This document shows, one piece after another, positions 6,506 to 16,540 of a stretch of 36,308 nucleotides of DNA. The notes beneath the pieces are model-generated. The model saw only the letters and a program-made list of their open reading frames with translations, was not told the origin of the DNA and searched no databases. The stretch lies in contig CAKMJY010000132.1 in the NCBI GenBank assembly GCA_927433595.1, forward strand, positions 1-36,308, in the 5' to 3' direction. The stretch comes from an uncultured Acholeplasmatales bacterium. Its GTDB lineage: Bacteria; Bacillota_I; Bacilli_A; Acholeplasmatales; UBA5453. The position numbers were made by a program, and so were the translations under genes. How positions within the stretch are numbered: position 1 is the stretch's first letter; the number at the start of each line of letters is the position of its first letter.

Positions 6506-6645
6506 ATGTTATACATAAGTATTTTCGCATTAATAGTAGTTTTTATAGTGGTTGCGTTTTCAAAACGATGTAAAGCGTTTTCTAGATTTTTTCTAAAAAT
6601 AATATGGCTATAATGTAAGTATCAAGAAACGAAAGGAAATTTAAT

Positions 6646-9267
6646 ATGCAAACCACTTTAGAACCACAAGACACGGCACTTTTATCCGCCGGTCAAGAAG
6701 TTGATTCTTTAGTCGCGAATGCCCAAACTGCGCTTGAATCTTTTTATTCATACGATCAAGCTCAAATTGACCATATCGTGGCGAAGGTTTCTGTAGCTGC
6801 ATTAAATGAACATGGTCATTTGGCCAAGTTAGCAGTGATGGAAACAAAACGAGGTGTGTTTGAAGACAAAGCAACCAAAAATTTATTTGCGGTTGAATAT
6901 GTCATCAATCACATGAGACACCTTAAAACTGTAGGTGTGATTAGCGAGGATGAGGTCACAGGTATCACTGAGATTGCTGATCCTGTTGGGGTTGTTTGTG
7001 GCATAACGCCTGTAACCAACCCTACTTCTACTGTCATCTTTAAATCATTAATTGCTTTAAAAACAAGAAATCCGATTATTTTTGCGTTTCATCCAAGTGC
7101 TCAAAACTGTAGTAGAGAAGCAGCACGTATTTGCAGAGATGCTGCCGTACTAGCTGGAGCACCAAAAGACTGTATTGGTTGGATTGATACACCTTCTATG
7201 GAAGCAACCAATTTGTTAATGAAACATGATGGTGTGGCAACCATTCTTGCAACAGGTGGTAATGCCATGGTAAAAGCAGCTTATAGTTGTGGCAAACCTG
7301 CACTTGGTGTTGGCGCAGGTAATGTGCCTGCTTATATCGAGAAAACTGCGAATATCAAACGAGCTGTTGCGGATATCATCTTATCAAAATCATTTGACAA
7401 TGGCATGGTTTGTGCGAGCGAACAAGCGGCCATCATTGATGCTGAACTATACGAAAGTGTGATCGATGAATTTAAATCCTATGGTCTATACTTAGTTAAT
7501 AAGAAAGAAAAAGCATTACTAGAATCATTCATGTTTGGTGTAACATCAGACCCTACTTCTGCTAAGCTTAATCCAAATGTCGTAGGCATGAGTGCTTACC
7601 TAATTGCTAAAAATGCTGGTTTTGAAGTACCAGTAAAGACCAATGTATTGGGTGTTGTTTGTAGTGAGGTTGGTATTAAAGAACCTTTAACCAGAGAAAA
7701 ATTATCCCCTGTGCTCGCTATTTTGAAATCAAAATCTAGTGAAGAAGGTATTAAACTGAGTCGTCAGATGGTTGAGTTTAATGGATTAGGTCATAGTGCA
7801 GCCATTCATACAGAAAATAAAACTGTGTTAGAACAGTTCGCAAAAACCATTAAAGCAATCAGAGTTATTCACAACAGTCCATCTACTTTTGGTGGTATCG
7901 GTGGGGTATATAATGCTTTAATTCCATCTATGACTTTAGGATGTGGCTCATATGGTAGGAATGCTATTGGTGATAATGTATCCGCCATTAACCTACTAAA
8001 TATTAAGAAGGTAGGTAAACGTAAAAACAATATGCAATGGTTCAAAGTACCAAGTAAAATCTATTTCGAAAAGGATTCGATCGAATACTTAAGACAAATG
8101 CGTGAGATGGAAAGAGTCTTTATCGTCACAGATAGACAAATGGTGGATTTGGGGTATGTTTCCAAAGTAACAGATCAATTAAACTTAAGAAGAAACAAAG
8201 TCTCGGTTCAACTGTTCTGCGATGTTGAGCCTGATCCGAGTATAGATACCGTCATGAAAGGCTATGATATCATGCGTGCATTTGAACCAGATACCATTAT
8301 CGCTTTAGGTGGTGGTTCACCAATGGATGCTGCTAAAGTTATGTGGCTATACTATGAGAACCCATCGGTTAATTTTGATGACCTGAAACAAAAATTCTTA
8401 GACATTAGAAAACGTGCCTTCAGATACCCTGAACTAGGTAAGAAATCTAAACTTGTTTGTATTCCAACCACATCAGGTACTGGTAGTGAAGTGACACCAT
8501 TTTCTGTAATCACGGATAAAAAAGAAAATAAAAAATATCCACTTGCGGATTATGCTTTAACACCTACGATTGCAATCATCGATCCGGCCTTCACCATGTC
8601 GTTACCAAAAAGCGTAACCGCAGATACTGGTATGGATGTCTTAACACATGCGATTGAAGCTTATGTGTCCACACTAGCAAACGATTATACAGATGCCCTT
8701 GCATTACAAGCAATCAAGCTCACATTTGATTACTTAAAGCGTTCAGTGGATTTTGGTGCCAATGATCCATTAGCTAGAGAAAAGATGCACAATGCATCGA
8801 CCATCGCTGGTATGGCATTTGGTAATGCCTTTCTAGGTATTAGCCACTCAATGGCGCACAAAATAGGTGCTAAATTTCATCTAATTCACGGCCGAACCAA
8901 TGCAATTCTATTGCCATATGTTGTATTATATAACGGTGAAAGACCGCAAAAATTATCAACATGGCCAAAAAACGAATCTTATATCGCAGACCAAAAATAT
9001 GCAGATATCGCAAGATTCATTGGCTTAAAGTTTAATACCGTTGCCGAAGGGGTAAAGGCATTATCTGATGCCATTTATGAGCTAGGCTTATCGATTGGCA
9101 TCAAAATGTCAATTAAAGAACAGGGTGTTGATGAAAAAGCTTATTTAGAAGCTTTAGATACTCTTGCCTATCAAGCATACGAAGACCAATGTAGTCCAGC
9201 AAACCCACGCTTGCCTATGGTAAATGATATGAAGGAAATATTAAGAAAAGCCTATTACGGTAGATAA
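6646..9267 (+). CDS. adhE: Bifunctional acetaldehyde-CoA/alcohol dehydrogenase
   Basis: 873 aa; N-terminal ALDH domain (GVVCGITPVTNPTST, SFDNGMVCASEQ) and C-terminal Fe-ADH domain (ALGGGSPMDAAKVMW, CIPTTSGTGSEVTPFSVI, AFLGISHSMAHKIGAKFHLIHG). Confidence 0.95.
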   Translation: MQTTLEPQDTALLSAGQEVDSLVANAQTALESFYSYDQAQIDHIVAKVSVAALNEHGHLAKLAVMETKRGVFEDKATKNLFAVEYVINHMRHLKTVGVISEDEVTGITEIADPVGVVCGITPVTNPTSTVIFKSLIALKTRNPIIFAFHPSAQNCSREAARICRDAAVLAGAPKDCIGWIDTPSMEATNLLMKHDGVATILATGGNAMVKAAYSCGKPALGVGAGNVPAYIEKTANIKRAVADIILSKSFDNGMVCASEQAAIIDAELYESVIDEFKSYGLYLVNKKEKALLESFMFGVTSDPTSAKLNPNVVGMSAYLIAKNAGFEVPVKTNVLGVVCSEVGIKEPLTREKLSPVLAILKSKSSEEGIKLSRQMVEFNGLGHSAAIHTENKTVLEQFAKTIKAIRVIHNSPSTFGGIGGVYNALIPSMTLGCGSYGRNAIGDNVSAINLLNIKKVGKRKNNMQWFKVPSKIYFEKDSIEYLRQMREMERVFIVTDRQMVDLGYVSKVTDQLNLRRNKVSVQLFCDVEPDPSIDTVMKGYDIMRAFEPDTIIALGGGSPMDAAKVMWLYYENPSVNFDDLKQKFLDIRKRAFRYPELGKKSKLVCIPTTSGTGSEVTPFSVITDKKENKKYPLADYALTPTIAIIDPAFTMSLPKSVTADTGMDVLTHAIEAYVSTLANDYTDALALQAIKLTFDYLKRSVDFGANDPLAREKMHNASTIAGMAFGNAFLGISHSMAHKIGAKFHLIHGRTNAILLPYVVLYNGERPQKLSTWPKNESYIADQKYADIARFIGLKFNTVAEGVKALSDAIYELGLSIGIKMSIKEQGVDEKAYLEALDTLAYQAYEDQCSPANPRLPMVNDMKEILRKAYYGR

Positions 9268-9270
9268 GAA

Positions 9271-9304
9271 AAAACGCTAGCTCTAAATTGAGTTAGCGTT
9301 TTTG
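9271..9304. terminator. Bidirectional terminator between adhE and agmatinase gene
   Basis: AACGCTAGCTC-taaatt-GAGTTAGCGTT flanked by A-tract and T-tract. Confidence 0.8.
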
Positions 9305-9308
9305 ATTA

Positions 9309-10175
9309 TTATTTGTTTCTATGAAGTAATAAGACCATTTCTCTTAATGTCTTAGCTGCAACCGCATTGGATGCGCCAGATGGATCAAGGTATGGGTTTA
9401 ATTCAACGAAGTCAGCCCCAACTAGGTTGTTTAACTTTTCGAATGAATCAAATGCTTTTAGTAAGTCTTTATATTGCATACCGCCTGGTTCTGGTGTCCC
9501 AGTACCTGGGAATACACCTGGATCTAGCACATCTAAATCGATGGTGATATAAACAGGTTTATCTTTTAATGTATTGCATAGTTCATCTAAGCCTTCAAAA
9601 TCAAACTTTCTTAAGTTGATATTGCCTGCTGCAGCCCATTCAAATTCATGTTGGTCTCCTGAACGGATACCAAATGAATTGATTCTACCTGGACCTACTA
9701 AGTCAAAGCATCTCTTGATGACTGTCGCATGTGATAACTTACGACCGAAGAATTCTTCTCTTAAGTCTGTGTGTGCATCTAAATGAATTAAATGAACATC
9801 CGGGTATTTTTCAACCACAGCTTGGAATACAGGTAAGGTTACTAAGTGCTCCCCACCAACCATCATTGGCTTTTTATCGTCTTTTAAGATGGTTTTGGTT
9901 GTGTCATAAATGACTTCAAGCGCTTCTTCGATTGCCCCGATTGGTAAATCAAGGTCGCCGATGTCGGTCGTTTGAAAGTTTCTTAAGTTCATGTTTCTAT
10001 ATGGTGAATACCATTCCACACCGATTGAATCTACTCTAATTGCATTACCGGCAAAACGTGTGCCTGGTCTAAAGGATGTTGTTGAGTCCATTGGACATGA
10101 AAATATTACAACGTCTGCGTCTTTGTATTCCGCTTTACAGCTTTGGAATGATAAATCTACTTTATTAAAGCTCAT
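9309..10175 (-). CDS. speB: Agmatinase / ureohydrolase family protein
   Basis: GGEHLVTLPV, HLIHLDAHTDLR, SHATVIKR, TIDLDVLDPGVFPGTGTPEPGG metal-binding motifs. Confidence 0.9.
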   Translation of the reverse strand: MSFNKVDLSFQSCKAEYKDADVVIFSCPMDSTTSFRPGTRFAGNAIRVDSIGVEWYSPYRNMNLRNFQTTDIGDLDLPIGAIEEALEVIYDTTKTILKDDKKPMMVGGEHLVTLPVFQAVVEKYPDVHLIHLDAHTDLREEFFGRKLSHATVIKRCFDLVGPGRINSFGIRSGDQHEFEWAAAGNINLRKFDFEGLDELCNTLKDKPVYITIDLDVLDPGVFPGTGTPEPGGMQYKDLLKAFDSFEKLNNLVGADFVELNPYLDPSGASNAVAAKTLREMVLLLHRNK

Positions 10176-11667
10176 CTGAGTCCTCCCATTTTTCCCAATT
10201 TTCTTTATCTATAACTTTGATGTAGCCATTATTTAATTCTGAGAAGATGACTGAACCGCTTTGTTGGTAAAAATCTAAGTCTTCTAAGAAGGATGCATTG
10301 ATGATTTCCCCAGGGATTAACATTGGTATGCCTGGTGGATAAATCATAATGGATTCTGCAGAAATCTCATTTTCTGAGTCTGCCAGTGGAATGATCTTAT
10401 GTGGTGCATGGTATGCTTCACGTGGTCTAACAAATGGTTCAGGGAAATTGTAGTGAAACTTAATCTTTGGTAAAGATTGATTTTGTTCATAATTTTCATC
10501 TGATATGGTTTGTAAAGCTTTATACAAACGGTCTAAATCTCGTTTGGTGGTTGCCATGGTAATAATGGCTAGCACTAAGTAAGTTTCTGCTAATTCAAGT
10601 TGAATGTCAAAACGGTCTTTTAACATACGGTATACATCAAATCCACTTAACCCTAGGTCAGCAACCTTGATGACTAGTTTGGTTGAATCAAACCCAAAGT
10701 CATACCCTCTTTTAACAGCATAGGACTCATCTAGAATCGATACACCTTTAATCTCATTGAACTTAGGTACCATTAAGGCTCTTAATTTCAATGCTTTTTC
10801 AATGCCTTTCTCACCTTCAAAGTACATTTGTTTTCTAGCCACATCTAAGCTTGCTAGCAACACCGCTGATGGTGAGGTGGAATGAATCATATTTAAGGTG
10901 GATTGTAGTTTAAATTGGTCTACTCTATCGCCTTTAGTCAGTAAAATAGAGCTTTGAGTGAGTGATACGCCTGTTTTATGCATAGAGGTTGCGGCAATAT
11001 CTGCGCCAGCATCCATCGCACTTTGTGGTAACAGTTTTGAGAAATAAAACTGTGCCCCATGGGCTTCATCTGCTAACACTAGCATGTTTTTTTCGTGTGC
11101 GTAATCGACAATTTGTTTCAAATCAGACACCACACCAAAATACGTTGGATTAATCACGAATACTGCGATGGCATCTGGATTGTCATCCATTGCCCTTTTC
11201 ATATTTTGAAAGGATACGCCGTTGGCAATCCCTAAATTATTATCTAAATCTGGCTTAACGAATACAGGTATGGCACCTGAAAAAATGAGGGCGTTAATCA
11301 CGCTCTTATGGACATTTCTAGGTAAAATGATTTTTTCCTTGGCACGAACCGTTGCCATAATCATCGCAATAATCCCACCAGTGGTACCTGAGGTCAGGAA
11401 GTAAGCTCTATCGGCATTAAATGCTTCTGCACATAATGCTTGTGCTTCTTTGATGATACCGGTTGGTTTCGATAAAGTATCGAGTCCTCTAGGTGCGTTG
11501 GCATCTAGTTGATAAATACCTTTTCCTGCGAATGCGGATAAGTCATTTGGTAATCTACCTAATTTATGACCTGGGACATCAAATGGGACAACATCAGATT
11601 CCCCATATTCTTTTAGTTTTGTAAAAAACGGTGTTAATTGTTGTTTTTTATCTTTCAATAGTATCAA
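10165..11667 (-). CDS. speA: Orn/Lys/Arg decarboxylase family (aminotransferase fold), probable arginine decarboxylase
   Basis: FLTSGTTGGIIAMIMA, LADEAHGAQFYFS, SMHKTGVSLTQSSILL PLP-Lys motif; overlaps the agmatinase gene by 11 bp. Confidence 0.85.
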   Translation of the reverse strand: MILLKDKKQQLTPFFTKLKEYGESDVVPFDVPGHKLGRLPNDLSAFAGKGIYQLDANAPRGLDTLSKPTGIIKEAQALCAEAFNADRAYFLTSGTTGGIIAMIMATVRAKEKIILPRNVHKSVINALIFSGAIPVFVKPDLDNNLGIANGVSFQNMKRAMDDNPDAIAVFVINPTYFGVVSDLKQIVDYAHEKNMLVLADEAHGAQFYFSKLLPQSAMDAGADIAATSMHKTGVSLTQSSILLTKGDRVDQFKLQSTLNMIHSTSPSAVLLASLDVARKQMYFEGEKGIEKALKLRALMVPKFNEIKGVSILDESYAVKRGYDFGFDSTKLVIKVADLGLSGFDVYRMLKDRFDIQLELAETYLVLAIITMATTKRDLDRLYKALQTISDENYEQNQSLPKIKFHYNFPEPFVRPREAYHAPHKIIPLADSENEISAESIMIYPPGIPMLIPGEIINASFLEDLDFYQQSGSVIFSELNNGYIKVIDKENWEKWEDSDEL

Positions 11668-11719
11668 AACCTTTCTAAATCTATTTTATCATAAAATGCG
11701 TTAAGACAATAAAAATACC

Positions 11720-12025
11720 CTAGTGAAACAGGGTCGTTTCAATCACAAATGCTACCAATAAAACGACGATGGCAGATGCGACCATAAAAGCTGATATTTT
11801 TTCTAGTTTTTTATAGGTTTTGTGGAACCCATAAGAAATCAAAAATGATGTGATAGATGCGATAATAAAGCCAATATTTACGAATACTAAGTATGAGAAC
11901 ATATGGGCTAAAGTGATGTGGATGATTTGGCTTAAAAAGACAACCAACAAAATGATGCTAGATAGGATGAACGTCAGATTACATAAATGGTGATTCACCT
12001 GACGATAAGTGACTGCTTTTTTCAT
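11720..12025 (-). CDS. Small membrane protein, unknown function
   Basis: Three hydrophobic segments; start at MKKAVTYRQ behind GAGG. Confidence 0.6.
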   Translation of the reverse strand: MKKAVTYRQVNHHLCNLTFILSSIILLVVFLSQIIHITLAHMFSYLVFVNIGFIIASITSFLISYGFHKTYKKLEKISAFMVASAIVVLLVAFVIETTLFH

Positions 12026-12111
12026 AAAAAATACCTCATTAATGATATTAACATATTTCAATCTAATTTCAATATACTATTTTCTTTGTTATAATGAGAT
12101 TGGTGATACAC

Positions 12112-13272
12112 ATGAAAAAATATGGATTTTTGATCTACATAACCGTTGTTTTAATTTTAGGCATCATCACCGTACCACTTTTCCATAGTGGTTATCTTTC
12201 TACTTTAATCGGTGGTTTTTTCAGTATCCCATTTTATTATCATGTGATATGGTTCTTATTTGCCTACTTTATCTCTGTTTTATTACATGAGTTAACGCAT
12301 TTAATCGCTTTTAGAGTAAAAGGCATTAAGGTCAAAGCATTATTGGTGTTATTCTTCGTTGTTTTCTTAGATGACCACAAGTGGCGAATAAAGCTCAATT
12401 TCAAATTATTAAAACTTGGTGGTGGAATGGTTATCCCGCAAATCACATCCATCAAAGAAGATAAAACCTATTATAAGATTGCCGATGGCATTTCAACCTC
12501 ATTGATTGCTGCCCCAATATTCACACTCATTTTTGGGACTGTTATCACACTATTAAATCTTCTATTATTTTATGATATGCCGCATTTTACCATCTTTAGT
12601 TTCTTTATATTGATATTCACTATCCTATTTACACTGGCATCCAATGTATCGACTGATTTGATGTATGGTGATTTTAAAGCCTTCGATAAGTTTAAAAAAG
12701 ATCCACTATTTAAACTCTCTATTATCACACAGTATGTGGATGAATTATCAGGATATCATCTAGAATTATTAAATGCGCACATTGTGAAATACCCAGTATC
12801 GGATTTCCCTAATGAATTATTACCAATCTTATCCACTTTATTTGAGTATCATATATTCGAGCACATCCCAAATGAGCCTTTATTAGAACGCGCACGCTAC
12901 GTTAGAATGCATGCACACTTATTAAGACGATTTATGCGTAAAGAAGTTTATATCCCACTAGCCCAATATATCATCTATTTCTTGGATAAAAATAACCTAA
13001 GGGAAGATGCTGTTAGCTTGTTTGAAAACTTCAAACGCAATTTAGATCAATTGAAACTACCTGCCTTAAATAAAATCTATTTACTCAAACAAACCTCACA
13101 TGTATTGGGACTTTCTGATGAGATTGTTTATTTATCTAGACACGAACACGTTGTGCCTTCAAGATTTAGTTTCATCTTCGAAAGTTTCCCTGATTTTTAT
13201 AATGATGAAAAAACACATAACCTTGGCTATCAAAGATTTGAAAAAAGTATCGATGATGGGCTTGAAAAATGA
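12112..13272 (+). CDS. Membrane HExxH metalloprotease-like protein (site-2 protease-like, M50-type motif)
   Basis: FISVLLHELTHLIAFRVKG with HExxH in a transmembrane helix; NVSTDLMYGDFKAF second motif; multiple TM segments. Confidence 0.65.
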   Translation: MKKYGFLIYITVVLILGIITVPLFHSGYLSTLIGGFFSIPFYYHVIWFLFAYFISVLLHELTHLIAFRVKGIKVKALLVLFFVVFLDDHKWRIKLNFKLLKLGGGMVIPQITSIKEDKTYYKIADGISTSLIAAPIFTLIFGTVITLLNLLLFYDMPHFTIFSFFILIFTILFTLASNVSTDLMYGDFKAFDKFKKDPLFKLSIITQYVDELSGYHLELLNAHIVKYPVSDFPNELLPILSTLFEYHIFEHIPNEPLLERARYVRMHAHLLRRFMRKEVYIPLAQYIIYFLDKNNLREDAVSLFENFKRNLDQLKLPALNKIYLLKQTSHVLGLSDEIVYLSRHEHVVPSRFSFIFESFPDFYNDEKTHNLGYQRFEKSIDDGLEK

Positions 13273-13300
13273 TGAAGAATTGTGTATAATTCTTCTTGCT

Positions 13301-13376
13301 GGTCCGGTGGTGTAGTGGTTAACATGCCAGTCTGTCACACTGGAGATCGCGGGTTCAATTCCCGTCCGGACCGCCA
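13301..13376 (+). tRNA. tRNA-Asp (GTC)
   Basis: Cloverleaf GGTCCGG...CCGGACC; anticodon stem CCAGT-CTGTCAC-ACTGG; CCA encoded. Confidence 0.95.
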
Positions 13377-13387
13377 TCCTAAGTTAT

Positions 13388-13464
13388 GCGTCGTTAGCTC
13401 AACTGGATAGAGCATCTGACTTCGGATCAGAGGGTTGAGGGTTCAAATCCTTTACGACGCGCCA
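13388..13464 (+). tRNA. tRNA-Arg (TCG)
   Basis: Acceptor GCGTCGT/ACGACGC; anticodon loop CTTCGGA; CCA encoded. Confidence 0.95.
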
Positions 13465-13476
13465 CTTAACAATTTT

Positions 13477-13553
13477 CGGGAAGTAGCTTAGCTTGGTAGA
13501 GCGCCTGGTTTGGGACCAGGAGGTCGCAGGTTCAAATCCTGTCTTCCCGACCA
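13477..13553 (+). tRNA. tRNA-Pro (TGG)
   Basis: Acceptor CGGGAAG/CTTCCCG; CCTGG-TTTGGGA-CCAGG; CCA encoded. Confidence 0.95.
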
Positions 13554-13624
13554 CTATACAATTTTAAAAAAAGTCGCATAAAATAGTTGACTTTAAAATT
13601 GGTTCTTGTTATCATAATAATGCT

Positions 13625-13699
13625 GTGGGCGTAATATAATGGTTAATATACGTGCTTGCCAAGCATGATATGGGGGTTCGATTCCCCTCGCCCGCTCCA
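13625..13699 (+). tRNA. tRNA-Gly (GCC)
   Basis: Acceptor GTGGGCG/CGCCCGC (one T-G wobble); loop TTGCCAA; CCA encoded. Confidence 0.93.
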
Positions 13700-13710
13700 A
13701 AAAAGCAATC

Positions 13711-13737
13711 AAACGGCTGAATAAAGCCGTTTTTTTA
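13711..13737 (+). terminator. Terminator downstream of tRNA-Gly
   Basis: AACGGC-tgaataaa-GCCGTTTTTTT. Confidence 0.8.
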
Positions 13738-13751
13738 TAGTTAAACATAAG

Positions 13752-13788
13752 AAAAGCCCCAAGTCACGCGTCGTGATATGGGGCTTTG
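13752..13788 (-). terminator. Terminator for the minus-strand gene ending at 13794
   Basis: AAAGCCCCA...GGGGCTTT with inner TCACG/CGTGA stem. Confidence 0.75.
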
Positions 13789-13793
13789 TTGTA

Positions 13794-14474
13794 TTAATTG
13801 TTATAGCCTTTTTTACCAAGTGACACAACAAATGCATAAACTGTGACAGCTAGTACGACTAACACCAATAATGTTCTAATGGTTAATAATGGTGTAATCG
13901 GCACATCATTTAATAGATTATCAATTAAAATCAGTGGTGCTGTGATCAATCTAGATAATAAGTAACTAACCCCTAGGAAGTCAGATGCATATAAGTAGAT
14001 AATCAATGGAATCAATGCGGTATAAAGCGCATTTGTGGCACTATAGAATACCAATTGGAATAAAACATAAACCAATAAAGCAAATAGTTCAATGCCCATG
14101 GTCTTCTTTTGTGCCTTAGGGGCATCAAACATATAAGATACGACCATCCATAATAAGAATAAGGCAACGACGACTTCAATCAATAAACTGAATTCAAAAC
14201 TGAAGCCATTATCGAATATCCCAAAGAACCACGATACAAAATTACTGATACCCGATGAATAGAACGTCAGTAATAGCAGTAAATAGGCTACAAGACCCTT
14301 TCCTTTAAGCATCGCTAAGATGATGATGATTGAAACAATTAATAATGGTAAGTATTGGATTAAAGTATCCATAAAGTCTTGTTGCTGACTTAATGCACTA
14401 AAGAATCCAAACAGTGTTAAAGCAGATACGATGATTAAGTGAATCGTATCTGAAAAACTTTTATGTATTTTCAT
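13794..14474 (-). CDS. Multi-pass membrane protein, unknown function
   Basis: 226 aa, strongly hydrophobic ORF. Confidence 0.65.
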   Translation of the reverse strand: MKIHKSFSDTIHLIIVSALTLFGFFSALSQQQDFMDTLIQYLPLLIVSIIIILAMLKGKGLVAYLLLLLTFYSSGISNFVSWFFGIFDNGFSFEFSLLIEVVVALFLLWMVVSYMFDAPKAQKKTMGIELFALLVYVLFQLVFYSATNALYTALIPLIIYLYASDFLGVSYLLSRLITAPLILIDNLLNDVPITPLLTIRTLLVLVVLAVTVYAFVVSLGKKGYNN

Positions 14475-14526
14475 ATATAATCACTCCTTTATGTTTATTT
14501 TACCCTAAATTATACTTAATGGTATA

Positions 14527-15453
14527 TTATTCGGTATCAATTAGCTCGTGATAATGAATTTTGGCCATTAAGAAGCCTTCTATGTCAAATAAAATATGAT
14601 AAAGAATGGCTCGTTCTTCGAATTCGCTTCTGGTTGCTGGTAAAGCCTTCGTTTTAAAGTCTTGTCTGATCTGTTCTAGATGGATTAAAAGCGGTTTTGC
14701 CATATTGTCTTTGCCAATCCCACTTCGGATGTCACAAAGAAAATCAATGACAATTTTTTTATAAGCCGAAAGTTGGACTTTCTTTATATCTGTGTGGATT
14801 TCTTTTAAATAACGTAATTGTTCTTTTCTCATTGAAACATATTCAATATTCATATCTTTAGGTGAAAATAAGTGGTTATCGGATTCAAATTGAATTCGAC
14901 TTAACGCTTTATTAATCAATGCTTCAAGTTGAGCGAATCCGCTGTCGTCTAAATCAATCATCTTTTTGATTTCATCTCTTAAAGATTGATCGATATCATC
15001 GATTTCTTTGATGATTTTTCGTTTATAGGATGGCATGTATATATTGACCAATAAGGCAACGATAACACCAATGGCAAGTAAGTATATGGCATTGAGCGCA
15101 TAACTTAAATCTTTGCCTAAAAACACATGTGAAATTAGCACGGTTGTGACAACAATCCCATCTTCTACTTTAGCCATGTAAGCGAGTGGTATGAATAATA
15201 GTAATGCCAATATAAAGATATAGAGTTCATACCCAAATAGTAAAAATAGCACCACAGATAAGCCTAAACCTAAAAAGGTTGCGATCGAACGTTTTAAGGC
15301 GAGTTGTATGGATTTAATTTTTGTACTTTGTATCGATAATAAGACAATGACACCAGCGGTGACGCTATAATCGAGATTGAGTAAAGCCGCAATTTCGATG
15401 GCGAAAAATGTGCCTACTACCATTTTTAATGCTTGATACATCCAAGGTTTCAT
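14527..15453 (-). CDS. Aromatic acid exporter / FUSC-like family membrane protein
   Basis: ALKMVVGTFFAIEIAALLNLDYSVTAGVIVLLSIQSTKIKSIQLALKRSIATFLGLGLSVVLFLLFGYELY, typical ArAE_1 (DUF939) N-terminal domain. Confidence 0.75.
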   Translation of the reverse strand: MKPWMYQALKMVVGTFFAIEIAALLNLDYSVTAGVIVLLSIQSTKIKSIQLALKRSIATFLGLGLSVVLFLLFGYELYIFILALLLFIPLAYMAKVEDGIVVTTVLISHVFLGKDLSYALNAIYLLAIGVIVALLVNIYMPSYKRKIIKEIDDIDQSLRDEIKKMIDLDDSGFAQLEALINKALSRIQFESDNHLFSPKDMNIEYVSMRKEQLRYLKEIHTDIKKVQLSAYKKIVIDFLCDIRSGIGKDNMAKPLLIHLEQIRQDFKTKALPATRSEFEERAILYHILFDIEGFLMAKIHYHELIDTE

Positions 15454-15513
15454 ATGATCACTTCCACTAGTTATTATATCTTAGTTATAGACTTTAAAAA
15501 AATAAAACACCAG

Positions 15514-16056
15514 TTATTTCTTACTGGTGAATTTAAGTGTTTTAAATGTGTCGTAACAACCATTAATGAACTCATCCTTAAACGGTTCAACTTTGTCTTC
15601 AATCATTTGAATCAAAATCTTTAATTCCTGATCGATGATTTTTTTAATGTCTTCAGAATAACGGTATTTGACTTGGTGTTTCAAATACTCATCTTCATCT
15701 AGTAGTTTATATGTCCCATCTCTAGAGACCCTAACATCTAAATCATAATCGATGTATTTGACCGCTTCTTCATCATATAAGTATGGACTGGATAAATTAC
15801 AGTAATAATAAATGCCATCTGGTTTTAACATCCCAATCACGTTAAACCAATGGTCTTTAAAGAAATAACAAATGGCAGGTTCTTTGGTCATCCAATTTCT
15901 GCCGTCATGCTCAATAACTCGGGTTTTATAATTGCCTAGGATTAAATAATCTTCGGTCTGCTTAATCACAGTAGCGCTTCTCCAAATTCGGTGTAATGTT
16001 TTATTATGCTTATAACTATGAATTTGGACGGCGTCACCTACATTGAGTGATTTCAT
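15514..16056 (-). CDS. DUF402 family protein (nucleoside di-/triphosphatase-like)
   Basis: AICYFFKDHWFNVIGMLKPDGIYYYCNLSSPYLYDEEAVKYIDYDLDVRVSRDG; ATG at 16056 behind GGAGGTGAG. Confidence 0.8.
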   Translation of the reverse strand: MKSLNVGDAVQIHSYKHNKTLHRIWRSATVIKQTEDYLILGNYKTRVIEHDGRNWMTKEPAICYFFKDHWFNVIGMLKPDGIYYYCNLSSPYLYDEEAVKYIDYDLDVRVSRDGTYKLLDEDEYLKHQVKYRYSEDIKKIIDQELKILIQMIEDKVEPFKDEFINGCYDTFKTLKFTSKK

Positions 16057-16540
16057 AAAACTCACCTCCATAATTGGCATTATTATATCATGTCTAGAAG
16101 CATTATAAAACTGATTTAAACGGTTTTCGATAATTTCACTTTGAGCGTACGTAAAAGTGGTGGATGTTACAACTTAATACATGTAACAATCCTTATGTAT
16201 TTACTTCATAATATTAATACTAATTATATGTTTTACACAATTATAAATCACTATATTAATATGTATTAAATCATGTTATAATTCATAGTTATACTATTTT
16301 ACCGCTCTATTATGGTAAAATAATTAAATATAGAAAAATGCACAGTAATTAAGTACATTCAAATGAGGTATACTTCAAAATAAATCACTTTAAAGGACAT
16401 ATAATACATGTTCGACCTTGCCATTACAATTGACATATAGGGGTTTCAAATGGTTAACTAAAAATCTTAAATTAACCTGTAAAATCTTTATTGTGTTTGT
16501 CTTTGTATAATGATTCTTTGGTGGGCTATCCTAAAAAACT

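Noticed and set aside
6568-6584. CcpA cre site upstream of adhE (ATGTAAAGCGTTTTCT)
   Set aside because: The central CG is displaced by one base relative to WTGNAARCGNWWWCA, so it is not a good match; reported only as a CGTTTT repeat array.
9367-10179. Plus-strand ORFs antisense to the agmatinase gene
   Set aside because: Overlap a strongly supported minus-strand gene, no RBS, no recognisable domain.
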